Counted from the stretch's first letter, positions 34,039-42,955 are shown. The stretch: DNA of 64,000 nt from Paracoccus sp. MBLB3053 (GCF_031822435.1 NZ_JAVQLW010000004.1:1-64000); one strand, 5' to 3'. Numbers and translations: made by a program. The notes: generated from the letters alone by a model not told the origin.

Positions 34039-34929
34039 ATGGCATTCGATCTTTATCAGCAGGTAACGGACAGCATCATTGCCAGCCTTGAGGCGGGCAG
34101 CCCGGCATGGCGCAAGCCCTGGACCGGCGAAGGCAGGGTGGCACAAATGCCCCTGCGCGCAAATGGCGAGGCCTATCGCGGCATCAATGTGCTGATGCTC
34201 TGGCTGGCGGCATCGGCGCAGGGTTATGGCAGCGCTTATTGGTTCACCTATAAGCAGGCCGAGGCCGCAGGAGGTCAGGTCCGCAAGGGCGAGAAAAGCG
34301 CCACCGTGGTCAAATATGGCACCCTTGCGCGGGAAGATGAGGAGAGCGGGGCGGAGAAGCGCGTCCCCTATTTGAAGAGCTATCGCGTCTTCAATGCCGA
34401 TCAGATCGAGGGCTTGCCCGTGGAATTCCATGCCGCGGCCCCCGAACCTGTCCGCGATCTCGGCACAAAACCCGATCCGCGCCTTGAGGCTTTCTTCGCC
34501 GCGACCGGGGCCGAGATCCGTATCACCCCCGAGCCGCGGGCCTATTACGATCCGCAGGCGGATTACATCCATATGCCGCCGATCTCGAGCTTTCATGACG
34601 CGGCTGGATTCTATGGGACCCTTGCCCATGAAGCCTGCCACTGGTCTGGCCACGGCTCGCGCCTTGACCGGCTCACTCGTTTCGCCGCGCGCAAGGCCTA
34701 TGCGTTCGAGGAGTTGATTGCCGAGATTGGCAATTGCATGCTCTGCGCCCAGCTTGGCCTGACGCCGGATTTTGGCCAATCGGCGGCCTATGTCGAAAGC
34801 TGGTTGCGCGCCCCGCAAGACGACAAGCGGATGATCTTCAAGGCCGCGACCGAGGCGCAGAAGGCGGCGGATTTCCTGCTGGCCTGCGCCGGAGAGGTGA
34901 AGTCGGTCGATCAAGGCGAGGCCGCCTAG
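34039..34929 (+). CDS. ArdC-type antirestriction / zincin-like metallopeptidase (DUF1738)
   Basis: 296-residue protein. The N-terminal ssDNA-binding ArdC domain (about 1-130, AWRKPWTGEG, YRGINVLMLW, QVRKGEKSATVVKYG) is followed by a zincin domain with HEACHWSGH (H197, E198, H201) and a downstream acidic FEELIAEIG ligand region. ArdC protects incoming single-stranded plasmid DNA from restriction in the recipient. It lies 2 kb from the putative oriT, as expected for an early-transfer gene. Full length with a good ribosome-binding site. Confidence 0.85.
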   Translation: MAFDLYQQVTDSIIASLEAGSPAWRKPWTGEGRVAQMPLRANGEAYRGINVLMLWLAASAQGYGSAYWFTYKQAEAAGGQVRKGEKSATVVKYGTLAREDEESGAEKRVPYLKSYRVFNADQIEGLPVEFHAAAPEPVRDLGTKPDPRLEAFFAATGAEIRITPEPRAYYDPQADYIHMPPISSFHDAAGFYGTLAHEACHWSGHGSRLDRLTRFAARKAYAFEELIAEIGNCMLCAQLGLTPDFGQSAAYVESWLRAPQDDKRMIFKAATEAQKAADFLLACAGEVKSVDQGEAA

Positions 34930-35062
34930 CGGCCCGCGATCTTACCGCCAAGTTTCGGCCTGTCGCGTCCAGCGGCGGGCCCCGGCAGGGAAGCGGAAAA
35001 TCCGGACGAGCCGGATTTGCGCCTGATATGCCCACGCCGGTCGCAAAACGCGCCGGTCGCGG

Positions 35063-35725
35063 TCAGTAGCCCGCGCGGGCGAGCCAGGTTTCGAGATGCG
35101 CGATCACCTTCCCCCGGACCCAGCGCGATAGCGCCGGGGTCAGCCCGGCCAGACCCTCGGGATCAATCTCCTGGCAGAGCCGGGCATGGGTGGCGCGGGA
35201 GAGGGTGATCGAGCTGTCGAAACGATGCGCCGATTGTTTGGCGCGCTCGGCAGGGATGTCGCGGTAGTCGATCCCGGCCTCGAGTGCCGCGACGAGCTCG
35301 GGGCGCAATTCGATCATGGCGCGGCGGAGCACGGTGCCGGTCGGGCAGCGCGCCTTCTCGGCCCATGCTGCCGCGCGGACGACCAAATCATCGGGCAGGC
35401 GATAGAGCACCCGGATCGTCACCATGTCCTCGCCCGAGGCCCGCAACCCGCGTTGCGTGGCAGGGGTGCTGCCAGTGCGCGGTACCGCAGCGCGCTTTCG
35501 CTTGGCTGATGCTGTGGCTGCTCCTTTCGGTTGCGGGTCATTGCTGGATCCACTTGGCGTCTCGGTCTCGGGCAATACGACTGTGTTTTCGGCTCGGCGT
35601 GTTGGCGGCAAAGGCTCTGCCAGTGGCGTGGGCGGCGAGTTCTCAGCTGCAGCTTCAAACTCCAGCCGCCGGCTAAAGCCGGGATCGGGTGCCGAGATCC
35701 GGCCCGGCAGCTTGAGCTTGGCCAT
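35063..35725 (-). CDS. VirC2-like conjugal transfer accessory protein
   Basis: 220-residue protein with a disordered, Pro/Ser-rich N-terminal half and a folded C-terminal half (about 105-218, TIRVLYRLPDDLVVRAAAWA) resembling the ribbon-helix-helix fold of VirC2. In Ti plasmids VirC2 helps VirC1 at the overdrive next to the T-DNA border. It follows the VirC1-like gene with stop and start abutting (35725/35725), so the two are coupled. Assignment is from gene pairing and weak sequence similarity. Confidence 0.65.
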   Translation of the reverse strand: MAKLKLPGRISAPDPGFSRRLEFEAAAENSPPTPLAEPLPPTRRAENTVVLPETETPSGSSNDPQPKGAATASAKRKRAAVPRTGSTPATQRGLRASGEDMVTIRVLYRLPDDLVVRAAAWAEKARCPTGTVLRRAMIELRPELVAALEAGIDYRDIPAERAKQSAHRFDSSITLSRATHARLCQEIDPEGLAGLTPALSRWVRGKVIAHLETWLARAGY

Positions 35726-36441
35726 TACGCCTCCTCCCGGATGGTGCGGTCGAGCTCCAAGAGGACCTCGTCCATTTCCTGCAGCGCCGTTCCGAGGTGG
35801 TTCGCGACGCCGGGATTCTTCGTCTTGCGGCGGATCTCGCCCAAGAGCCCCTGACCGTCGAGCCGGGTATACATCGCCCGGTTCATCACCACTTCGCCCA
35901 GAACCGGCATATTGCGGATCACCCTCTCATAGATCTCCTGCTCGGCTGCCGAGCGCGAGAGCGGTACGCGATTGAGCAGCACGCGGAAGGGCGGCAATTC
36001 GGCAGGATCCTCGACGCGGGATTTGAGCCGGACATACCAGAGCCCGGTCTCGAGGCTTTCCTCGTAATTATTCGCCGAGAGCATGCAGGGCGCGATCAGG
36101 AGATGCGAGATCAAAGCGAGATGATCCTGCGCCTCAGAGCCGCCACCAAAAGTGTCGACCAGGATCAGGTGCTCCTGGTCGGGCTGGGCAAAGATCGCGC
36201 TGATCTCCTCGATAACCATCGCCGCTGAGAGCGTCGGGATGACCCGGACCAGGTCATTCCAATGGTCCTGCGCCTTGGCGCGTTCCATCCATTTCCAGCT
36301 GCTGCGGCTCTCATCGGTGTCGAAGATCGTCACGCTCTCGCCGCGTTCGGCGGCAGCCGAGGCGAGCCCCATGATCAAGGTGGTCTTGCCGCAGCCGCCC
36401 TTGCGGTTCATCGCGGTCATGACACGAATGCCATTCTGCAT
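35725..36441 (-). CDS. VirC1/ParA-like ATPase
   Basis: 238-residue MinD/ParA-superfamily ATPase. The deviant Walker A is RKGGCGKTT (13-21, both lysines present), with FDTDESRSSWKWMER and ILVDTFGGGSEAQDH as Walker A' and B regions. Pairing with a VirC2-like gene and divergence from mobC-relaxase genes across a structured gap make a VirC1-like role, recruiting the relaxosome to the pole or oriT, more likely than plasmid partition. A GGAGGAG site precedes the ATG at 36441. Confidence 0.78.
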   Translation of the reverse strand: MQNGIRVMTAMNRKGGCGKTTLIMGLASAAAERGESVTIFDTDESRSSWKWMERAKAQDHWNDLVRVIPTLSAAMVIEEISAIFAQPDQEHLILVDTFGGGSEAQDHLALISHLLIAPCMLSANNYEESLETGLWYVRLKSRVEDPAELPPFRVLLNRVPLSRSAAEQEIYERVIRNMPVLGEVVMNRAMYTRLDGQGLLGEIRRKTKNPGVANHLGTALQEMDEVLLELDRTIREEA

Positions 36442-37125
36442 CAGCTCTCCTCCGGTTCCGCCGTGCGCAATTCAACGCACCTCCCAAAAGGCAATACCCG
36501 CATAGCGCGATACGTAACACACGAAACACGACACGCGAAGCCATAAGCGGAAAGCGGCACATGCGATGCGGAACCCGTCTCGCAGCATGCGGGTCTTGCG
36601 CTTGGAGAACGCTCGTCTCCCCGCGCCAATTCAGCGGGTTTCGGCGCTGGCGAGCTCCTGCCGCGGCACGATGCGGCCGTGTCATGGGGTGCCGCCGCCG
36701 TCCCGGCCTCAGCTATCTGCACACTGCGCCGTCCAGATGCATGGCCAGTTTTAGGGCAAATCTTTCACCGCTTCGCGGTAACTTCGCCGTTTTGGGCGAT
36801 GAAGCCGCGCCGCCGCTACACCACGCTCGCAGGTGCCAGGCAGTCCCACAACCCTGCCCGCAGGTCTTTGGGACTGCCTCACGGCAGCGGCTGCCCGAGG
36901 GGGCAGCCTCAGGGCGCGCCGCGCCCGAAACGGCCGGGCCTCCAGCCCGAAGCCTTGGGACGTGAAGCAAACGGACCCTTTGCGCCGCACCGATGGCCTC
37001 CCGGTCAGCGCGCCCTTCGCAAGCTCCGGTTGCGTTGACACAGGGAGTCGCATCTGGCAGCAAAGGGCTATGGCAGGAAATGCAGAATGTGTACAAAGCT
37101 CGCGCCCTGCCGGATCGGAGGAGCA
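36442..37125. other. Candidate origin of transfer (oriT) region
   Basis: A 680-bp gap between divergent virC-like and mobC-relaxase genes. It holds a perfect 11-bp inverted repeat AGGCAGTCCCA (36838-36848) / TGGGACTGCCT (36869-36879), a second stem GGCTGCCC (36889-36896) / GGGCAGCC (36901-36908), and several G+C-rich palindromes just after. Near virC1 are short direct repeats ACACGAA-ACACGAC-ACACGCG (about 36513-36535), reminiscent of an overdrive. I found no clear IncP/Ti-type nic consensus, so the nick site is not assigned. Confidence 0.55.
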
Positions 37126-37641
37126 GTGACGACAATCACGCAGGGCTCAGATCAAAGGCGAGGGGCGGCAGATGCTGCCGCCACTGGGATGGACGTTGCC
37201 AAGCTGAAGCGAGCCAAGACCCGGCGCATTCGGGAATCCGGGGCGACCACGACCTCGGGCAAGGCGGTGACGGTGCGGCTCTCGCCGGAAGAACTCGAGG
37301 CGCTTTCTCGGCTGCAGGCGCGCATGGGCGCGGGGTCGCGTTCGGATGCCTTGCGCTCGGTGCTGCGTGCCAGCGTCGGCATGCTGGAATTCCCGCCCGA
37401 GGAGGCCGCGAAGCTCGGCGAGATCAAAGCCGAGCTGCATAAGATCGGCGTCAATGTGAACCAGATCGCCTTGGCCGCCAATCGCGGGCGCGTCGATCTC
37501 GCCCGGGCCGAATGGCAGGTGCTGAACGAATTGCGCCTCACGCTGCCGAAGCTCCGGACCTGGCTCAATGCCGTGGTCGAGGAACAGCGCCGCCGTGGCG
37601 TGCGGCTCTTCCGCAGCTATTCGGAGCGTGCCGATGGCTAG
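37126..37641 (+). CDS. mobC: MobC-like relaxosome accessory protein
   Basis: 171-residue protein with an N-terminal ribbon-helix-helix (KAVTVRLSPEELEALSRLQA) and the MobC C-terminal motif AELHKIGVNVNQIALAANRG. MobC binds oriT and opens DNA for the relaxase. The GTG at 37126 sits close behind GGAGGAG; an ATG at 37189 (MDVAKLK) is an alternative start. Its end overlaps the relaxase ATG by 8 bp, a normal relaxosome operon layout. Confidence 0.82.
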   Translation: MTTITQGSDQRRGAADAAATGMDVAKLKRAKTRRIRESGATTTSGKAVTVRLSPEELEALSRLQARMGAGSRSDALRSVLRASVGMLEFPPEEAAKLGEIKAELHKIGVNVNQIALAANRGRVDLARAEWQVLNELRLTLPKLRTWLNAVVEEQRRRGVRLFRSYSERADG

Positions 37642-39463
37642 GGCAACGGATCCTATCCTCGAGGAGTTGCGCCTACGCTATTTGCGCGGCGGCAGCACTT
37701 CCGCGCGGCAGCGCTTCACCACCCGGGCCAATAATCTCTGGCGTCTGGCTCAGGGCTCGAATGCCGCTGTGCTGAAGAAGATCCATAACGGCGGTACCCA
37801 TAGCCGCAAGCAGCTCGGCAATCAGTTCGACTATCTCTTCTCCAAGGCGAGCGCGATCTTCGGCAATATGGTCGAGCATGACCCTGAGCGTCGCACCTTG
37901 AGCCGCGCGGAGCGCAAGACCATCGCCACGGATTGGGAAGATGCCTGGACGGGTGACCCGAAGAATGGTCATACCACGCATCTGCTTTTGTCCTTTCCGG
38001 CCGATGTCGCGCCCCATCGCGCATTGCAGGTCGCCGAGATCTGGGCCGCGGAAATGTTCCAAAGCGGCATGCATGTCGAGGATGAATGGGCCTATATCGC
38101 AGCTTTGCATAGCGATCGCAGCCATCCCCATGTCCATATTGTCCTCAACAATCGCGGGCTGGAAAACGATACCTGGTTCTACATGGCCAGGGGCCATGCC
38201 TTTGACGTGATCACGATGAAGGAGCGCATGGTCGAGATCGCCGCCGAACAGGGGCTTTTTCTCGACAGTGCCTCGCGCATCGAGCGCGGCAAGCTCACCT
38301 ATGGTCCCTCGCGCGTCGAGCTCGAGCGCGCCTTGCGCGAAGGGCGCGAGGTTCGGGAAATGCCGCTGCACGGCGCAGCCGTGCGCGATGCCCTGGTGCA
38401 GATCCGCGAGAATGTCGCGACCTTGCAGCTCTTTGCCTCCATGGCGCGGCAGAGTCGCGAGGCGGAATTGGCCGTCAAGATCGAAGCGGTCGCGCAGATC
38501 CTTTCGCGCGGCGGAATCATTCAATCGACGGAGGACCTCATGCAGGCACAAGACGTTCAGAACCGTGGCGATCTCGGCCTCTATTACGATGCCTGGCTCG
38601 ACCGGGTCGAAACCGGCATCCGGCAATTGCCGCAATCCGAGCAGGGCGAGACGCGGCGGGAATTCTATGCGGCGGCATCCGATGTCGCACGAGAATTGGG
38701 CGATGACCGCGGCGCTGCATTGATGCATCGCCCGGCGCGTGAGGCCCTGCATCGCAGCCAGATTGATGACCGCGCGATCACCCGCGATGGCACCACGCGC
38801 GAGATCGGCAATGACGGCATCGCCGAGATACGGGCGCAGATTTCCGATGCGGCGAAATCCGCCGGGCTTGATCCGGCCCAAATCCAGGACCGCATGGGCC
38901 AGGGCGCGGCCAATGCCTGGCAAGAGCGCGATTGGGTGCGGCGGGATATTCAGGCCGTGGCCGAAAGCCGGCATCTCGATCTCGCAAGCGAAAAGGACCA
39001 GGGGAAGGCGGCAGGCCTGGTCGAGAGTTTTTATGCCAAGGCGGCGGAACTCCTCGATCGCGCCCTTGAACCGCGCCGCGAGCATGACCGTATGTCACGC
39101 ACGCTGCAGACCATGGCGCAGGCGCTGAAGCAGGACGGGCAGGTGGCCTTCCAGAGTGACGACCATGCCGGGCGCTTCGCCAAGGATCTGCGCCAGCGTT
39201 ATGGCGAGGACCTGATGGCGCGGCTGGTCAAGGGCGACGATCGCGCCTTGGCGCTCGATATTCCGGACCCTGCGCAAAGGCGCGACATCGCGCGCGCCAT
39301 CATCACGGCAGCCGAGCAGCATGAGAGCATGGGCATGAGCCTGAAGCAGGTTCAGGAGGCCAAGATGCGTTTGCAGGATCTGGGCGCGGATGAGAACCGG
39401 CGCGAGTCGGACCGCTCGCCATCGATCACCCGTGAGGATCGAGACCGCGACCGGGAACGCTAG
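37634..39463 (+). CDS. VirD2/MobA-type relaxase (MOBP-like)
   Basis: 609-residue conjugative relaxase that would nick oriT and pilot the strand. The N-terminal relaxase domain carries the HUH-type signature HSDRSHPHVHIV (H159, H164, H166, H168) and a likely catalytic tyrosine at Y68 in NQFDYLFSKA. The C-terminal half (about 280-609) is long, helical and charged, with no primase or helicase motif, and ends in a Glu/Arg-rich tail that could be a secretion signal. The ATG at 37634 overlaps mobC. No coupling protein or mating-pair genes are in the window, so transfer would need a helper. Confidence 0.85.
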   Translation: MARATDPILEELRLRYLRGGSTSARQRFTTRANNLWRLAQGSNAAVLKKIHNGGTHSRKQLGNQFDYLFSKASAIFGNMVEHDPERRTLSRAERKTIATDWEDAWTGDPKNGHTTHLLLSFPADVAPHRALQVAEIWAAEMFQSGMHVEDEWAYIAALHSDRSHPHVHIVLNNRGLENDTWFYMARGHAFDVITMKERMVEIAAEQGLFLDSASRIERGKLTYGPSRVELERALREGREVREMPLHGAAVRDALVQIRENVATLQLFASMARQSREAELAVKIEAVAQILSRGGIIQSTEDLMQAQDVQNRGDLGLYYDAWLDRVETGIRQLPQSEQGETRREFYAAASDVARELGDDRGAALMHRPAREALHRSQIDDRAITRDGTTREIGNDGIAEIRAQISDAAKSAGLDPAQIQDRMGQGAANAWQERDWVRRDIQAVAESRHLDLASEKDQGKAAGLVESFYAKAAELLDRALEPRREHDRMSRTLQTMAQALKQDGQVAFQSDDHAGRFAKDLRQRYGEDLMARLVKGDDRALALDIPDPAQRRDIARAIITAAEQHESMGMSLKQVQEAKMRLQDLGADENRRESDRSPSITREDRDRDRER

Positions 39464-39493
39464 GACCAAGGCAAAGGGGAGGAGGGCCGGGCA

Positions 39494-39739
39494 ATGGAAA
39501 TCGATGAGGACAAGATTGACGATTGCGCGCTGGCCTTGCTTTTCCTCACCCTGGATCGCGATCACCGGGCCTGGAAGGGCTTCGACTGGGCGGTACTGCA
39601 GCGTCTGCACGACAAGGGCTATATCGGCGATCCGGTCAATAAGGCAAAATCCGTTTGGCTGACCCAGGAAGGGGCCGCGCGATCCCGGGCGCTCTTGGAG
39701 GCCTATTTCTCAAAGCCAGCAGGCAAGGACAGTGCATGA
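39494..39739 (+). CDS. DUF6429-type small protein
   Basis: 81-residue protein, MEIDEDKIDDCALALLFLTL then AWKGFDWAVLQRLHDKGYIG, matching the DUF6429 family of unknown function, a winged-helix-like fold by appearance. A GGGGAGGAGG site precedes the ATG. It lies 30 bp after the relaxase and overlaps the next gene (ATGA), so it is in the relaxase operon. Confidence 0.7.
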   Translation: MEIDEDKIDDCALALLFLTLDRDHRAWKGFDWAVLQRLHDKGYIGDPVNKAKSVWLTQEGAARSRALLEAYFSKPAGKDSA

Positions 39740-40731
39740 TTACTCTCAGGGTCTTTCCGGATGGGGCGGTGTTTGATCACGGCGGCGCCGAAGATCGCGG
39801 TGCGCCTGAACTGGACGCCTTGCTCGAGGAGCGGCGGCGGGGACGGATTGCGCCCGGCAAATACCTCTCCGCCTTGCGCGACTTGGTCGCGCGTGAGCCG
39901 GACTATATCGACGGCCACGCCCATCTCGGTGCGGCGCTGCAGGAGCAGGGCAAGACCAGACTCGCCTTGGGAGCTTGCCTTGCCGGGCTTGAGATCGGGC
40001 GCGCGGCCATTCCCATGGATTTCGAGGGGCCCATCACTTGGGGCATTCTTGAGAACCGGCCGTTTTTGCGCGCGGCGCAAGGTGCGGCAGTTTCAAGCTT
40101 TGCTTTGCGCCAGCATAGCGACGCCATTGGCCTGATCGAGGAAATGCAGCGCTGGAACCCGGATGATCATCAGGGCATGCGCTGGCTGCTCGGATCGAGC
40201 TATCTCCGCGCCGGCAGGATTGAAGATGCGGAGCTGGTGTTTCGAGAGAACTCGGAATACCCACCCTATCATTACGAGCTCGGCTTGCTCGAAATTGGCC
40301 GCAGCAATTACGTCGCGGCCGCGACCAGCCTGCGGCTCGGCTTTGCCGCCAATCCCTATATCGCGGAAATGCTTTGCGGCATGGCGGAGCCGCTGCCGCT
40401 CGGGATCTGGCATGCCAGCAATCTGGCCGAACCAGATACGGCACGGGACTATGTCCGTTTCGCGACCGATCTTTGGGAGAGGACACCGCCCGCGATTGCC
40501 TTCTTGCGCTGGCTGCACACGCATCCGAAAGTCATGGTCGAGCGGGCAGGGCTGCTCGCCCCGAGAGAAGCGTTGCTTTGGGAGGATGATCCAGAAAAGC
40601 GGCGCAAGCTGCTCGAGACAGAGGATGTCGCGCTCGTGGCGATAGACGACGCGCTGTCGCGCGAAATCATCGTCCGACGGGTTGGCATCCGTGGCGCTCC
40701 GCTCTGGCCCTGGGAAGCAGGGCGGTTATGA
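39736..40731 (+). CDS. Tetratricopeptide-like repeat protein
   Basis: 331-residue soluble protein. Several 34-residue TPR-like helix pairs are visible, e.g. HAHLGAALQEQGKTRLALGA and MRWLLGSSYLRAGRIEDAEL, between about residues 45 and 220, then a unique C-terminal region with WLHTHPKVMVERAGLLAPRE. No enzymatic motif. It overlaps DUF6429 by 4 bp and ends the mobilisation operon. Possible roles are a binding platform or cargo effector; I do not recognise a specific family. Confidence 0.6.
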   Translation: MITLRVFPDGAVFDHGGAEDRGAPELDALLEERRRGRIAPGKYLSALRDLVAREPDYIDGHAHLGAALQEQGKTRLALGACLAGLEIGRAAIPMDFEGPITWGILENRPFLRAAQGAAVSSFALRQHSDAIGLIEEMQRWNPDDHQGMRWLLGSSYLRAGRIEDAELVFRENSEYPPYHYELGLLEIGRSNYVAAATSLRLGFAANPYIAEMLCGMAEPLPLGIWHASNLAEPDTARDYVRFATDLWERTPPAIAFLRWLHTHPKVMVERAGLLAPREALLWEDDPEKRRKLLETEDVALVAIDDALSREIIVRRVGIRGAPLWPWEAGRL

Positions 40732-40841
40732 GATTGGCGTTTCTGTCTCGGATTTTTGCACGCGAGCGGCTCAAGCATCGACAAATTGCTAGTCGGCGCG
40801 CGTGCGCCTGACGGCCAGCAACCTGATCCGCGATCGACCTG

Positions 40842-41157
40842 TTGGGCGGTAAGCCGACCTTCGGCGGTGCGGCACAGCATCCGCAGTAATCTGAGATAGC
40901 AGCCATTCGTGCGCGTCGCAGCGAAACTTGGACCGTCACAGGCTCATCGGGCGGAAAGCTGACTTGCGGCAGCGCGGCACTGCATCCGCGGCAGTGTGAG
41001 ATAGCAATCCTTCGTGCGCGTCGCAGCGAAAGTGGGACCGTCATGGGCCCATCGAGCGGTAAGCTGACCACTGCGGTGCGGCATGATCGTCAGGGCAGAC
41101 CGCGGGAGCGGTCGTTCAGTCGGCGCGCAGCGGAAAACGTGGTCTCATGATCAAGGT
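40842..41157. repeat. Tandem 105-bp repeats, units 1-3
   Basis: Three degenerate units start at 40842, 40947 and 41052, each 105 bp. Each begins with a GGGCGGTAAGCTGAC-type block, has a TTCGTGCGCGTCGCAGCG-type block near position 70 and a GGACCGTCA-type block near 90 (conservation drops in unit 3). The array continues as units 4-6 to the right of the IS256 element; removing the element and one copy of its target repeat restores the 105-bp phase. The period is 35 codons and equals ten helical turns. No supported gene. Confidence 0.75.
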
Positions 41158-42534
41158 GAGTAATGGGCGAAAGTTGGTGATGGTCTGAAGGGTGGCATAT
41201 CAAGGCGGTGTTCAAGACGCCGTCAGTTCTCAGCAGAGAAAAGGATACGCCACATGTCATTGACTACCATCACGCAGCTGCCCGATCCATCCGGTTTCAG
41301 CGCCGACCCGTTCACCGACATCATCCGTGACGGCGCGCGCAAGCTGATCGAACAAGCGATCCACGCAGAATTGGCGGCGCTGATGGCCGCATTCTCTGAG
41401 GAAAAGCTCGAGAACGGCAGATCGCGGCTGGTGCGGCACGGTCACTTGCCGGAACGCGAGGTCATGACCGGGATCGGCCCAGTGCCCGTTAAGGTTCCTC
41501 GGGTGCGGGATCGCAAACCCGGTGAGGACAAGATCAGCTTCACGCCCAGCATCCTGCCGCGATACCTGCGCAAGGCGAAATCGGTCGAGGAATTGCTGCC
41601 TTGGCTTTACCTCAAGGGCGTCAGCACCGGCGATTTCAGCGAAGCGTTGGCGGCTCTTCTGGGCCCGAAGGCCGCGGGTCTTTCCGCCAAGACGATCACC
41701 CGGCTGAAGGCAGATTGGTGGAATGACTATGAGGCTTGGCAAAAACGCGACCTGGGCAACCGGCGCTTCCTCTACATCTGGGCCGACGGGGTCTATTTCA
41801 AACCTCGCATGGCCGAAGAAAAGCAATGCGTTCTGGTGATCGTCGGGGCCGATGAATATGGCCGCAAGGAACTTCTGGCGATGACCGACGGCTTCCGCGA
41901 GAGCGCCGAGAACTGGCGCGAGTTGCTGCTCGATCTCAAACGCCGAGGCCTGAAGCAAGACCCGAAACTGGCTATCGGAGACGGCGCTCTTGGCTTCTGG
42001 ACCGCACTCCGCGAGGTCTTCGCCTCCACCCACGAGCAACGCTGCTGGGTGCATAAGACCATGAACGTTCTGAACGCGCTGCCCAAATCGCTGCAGGACA
42101 AGGCCAAGGCTCATCTGCAGGATATCTGGCAAGCCGAAACCAAGGCCGAGGCCAGCGCCGCCTTTGATTTCTTCGTCGAGACTTACGGGGTGAAATACGA
42201 CAAGGCCGTTGCCAAGCTGGTCAAGGATCGCTCCGCGCTGCTCACCTTTTACGACTATCCGGCCGAACACTGGAAACACGTCCGGACGTCCAATCCAATT
42301 GAAAGCACCTTCGCTACCGTCCGGCATCGCACGCAGCGCACCAAGGGATGCCTTAGCCGCAAAACCGGGCTGGCCATGGCCTTCAAGCTGATGATGTCAG
42401 CGCAGCGCAAATGGCGCAAACTCGATGGCCAGAACCGCCTGCCGGAAATCATCCAAGGGGTTGAGTTCCGCGACGGCCTCCGCCAACTTCAAGCCGCCGC
42501 CTGATCAGGCGTCACCAACTTTCGCCCATATCTC
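41158..42534 (+). mobile_element. Complete IS256-family insertion sequence
   Basis: The 1377-bp element begins GAGTAATGGGCGAAAGTTGG and ends in the inverted repeat whose reverse complement is GAGATATGGGCGAAAGTTGG. It is flanked by a perfect direct repeat TCAAGGT at 41151-41157 and 42535-42541 (7 bp; IS256 elements usually duplicate 8-9 bp). The transposase gene is full length. Intact ends and target repeat indicate a fairly recent insertion into the 105-bp repeat array. Confidence 0.9.
41254..42504 (+). CDS. IS256-family transposase
   Basis: 416-residue mutator-type (IS256) DDE transposase. Typical segments are VPRVRDRKPGEDKISFTPSI, the first Asp region YIWADGVYFKPRM, LAIGDGALGFWTALREVF (second Asp) and a conserved CWVHKTMNVLNALPK, with the Glu in TSNPIESTFATVRHRT. 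No stop or frameshift. The ATG follows GAGAAAAGGA. Confidence 0.93.
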   Translation: MSLTTITQLPDPSGFSADPFTDIIRDGARKLIEQAIHAELAALMAAFSEEKLENGRSRLVRHGHLPEREVMTGIGPVPVKVPRVRDRKPGEDKISFTPSILPRYLRKAKSVEELLPWLYLKGVSTGDFSEALAALLGPKAAGLSAKTITRLKADWWNDYEAWQKRDLGNRRFLYIWADGVYFKPRMAEEKQCVLVIVGADEYGRKELLAMTDGFRESAENWRELLLDLKRRGLKQDPKLAIGDGALGFWTALREVFASTHEQRCWVHKTMNVLNALPKSLQDKAKAHLQDIWQAETKAEASAAFDFFVETYGVKYDKAVAKLVKDRSALLTFYDYPAEHWKHVRTSNPIESTFATVRHRTQRTKGCLSRKTGLAMAFKLMMSAQRKWRKLDGQNRLPEIIQGVEFRDGLRQLQAAA

Positions 42535-42540
42535 TCAAGG

Positions 42541-42856
42541 TCGGGCGGTAAGCTGACCACTACGATGCGGCATGGCAGCCGCAGAAAGATTGCGAGAGCG
42601 GCCGTTCAGGCGTTGCGCAGCGGGAAACCGCGCCTCGAGAGCTAGATCGGGCGGTGAGCTGACCACTGCGGCGCGGCATTGCGAACGCAGCAAGCTGGCA
42701 ATAACTGCCGTTCGTGCGCGTTGCCGAGAAATCTCGACCGTCACATGTCCTGCGGGCGGTTAGCTACCCACTGCGCTGTGGCACCACAGCCGCGGCATGA
42801 TTGCGGGTTCAGTCGTTCAGGCGGTGCGCAGCGGGCCGCACCTGAGGCTGCCGTTG
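42541..42856. repeat. Tandem 105-bp repeats, units 4-6
   Basis: Units start at about 42541, 42647 and 42752 (lengths 106, 105 and 105). The leading block is GGGCGGTAAGCTGACCACT in unit 4 and variants of it in 5 and 6, and a TTCAGGCGTTGCGCAGCG-type block recurs near position 70. The array stops at about 42856, where an IS91-type scar starts. Units 3, 4 and 6 resemble each other most in the middle block; units 1, 2 and 5 share the TTCGTGCGCGT block, so two subtypes exist. Confidence 0.72.
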
Positions 42857-42955
42857 AGATAGTTCGGCAGGCGCTGCCCAAAGCGTGCGCCTACTGTGGC
42901 GGCCCGATGCGGATCATAGAGATATTCCTGCGCGGCGAAAGGCGGCAATGGCGCG
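42857..42955 (+). mobile_element. Possible IS91-type transposase C-terminal scar
   Basis: The translation ALPKACAYCGGPMRIIEIFL followed by RGERRQ resembles the C-terminal CxxCGGRMxIIETF zinc-like motif of IS91-family (Y2) transposases. Only about 30 codons remain, with no upstream catalytic part. Confidence 0.45.

Noticed and set aside
36442..37125. Long frames inside the oriT candidate region
   Set aside because: All are Arg/Pro-rich GC shadows on several frames at once; the inverted repeats explain the region better.
40842..42856. CRISPR array
   Set aside because: Repeats are 105 bp, degenerate and contiguous without unique spacers, and no cas genes are near.
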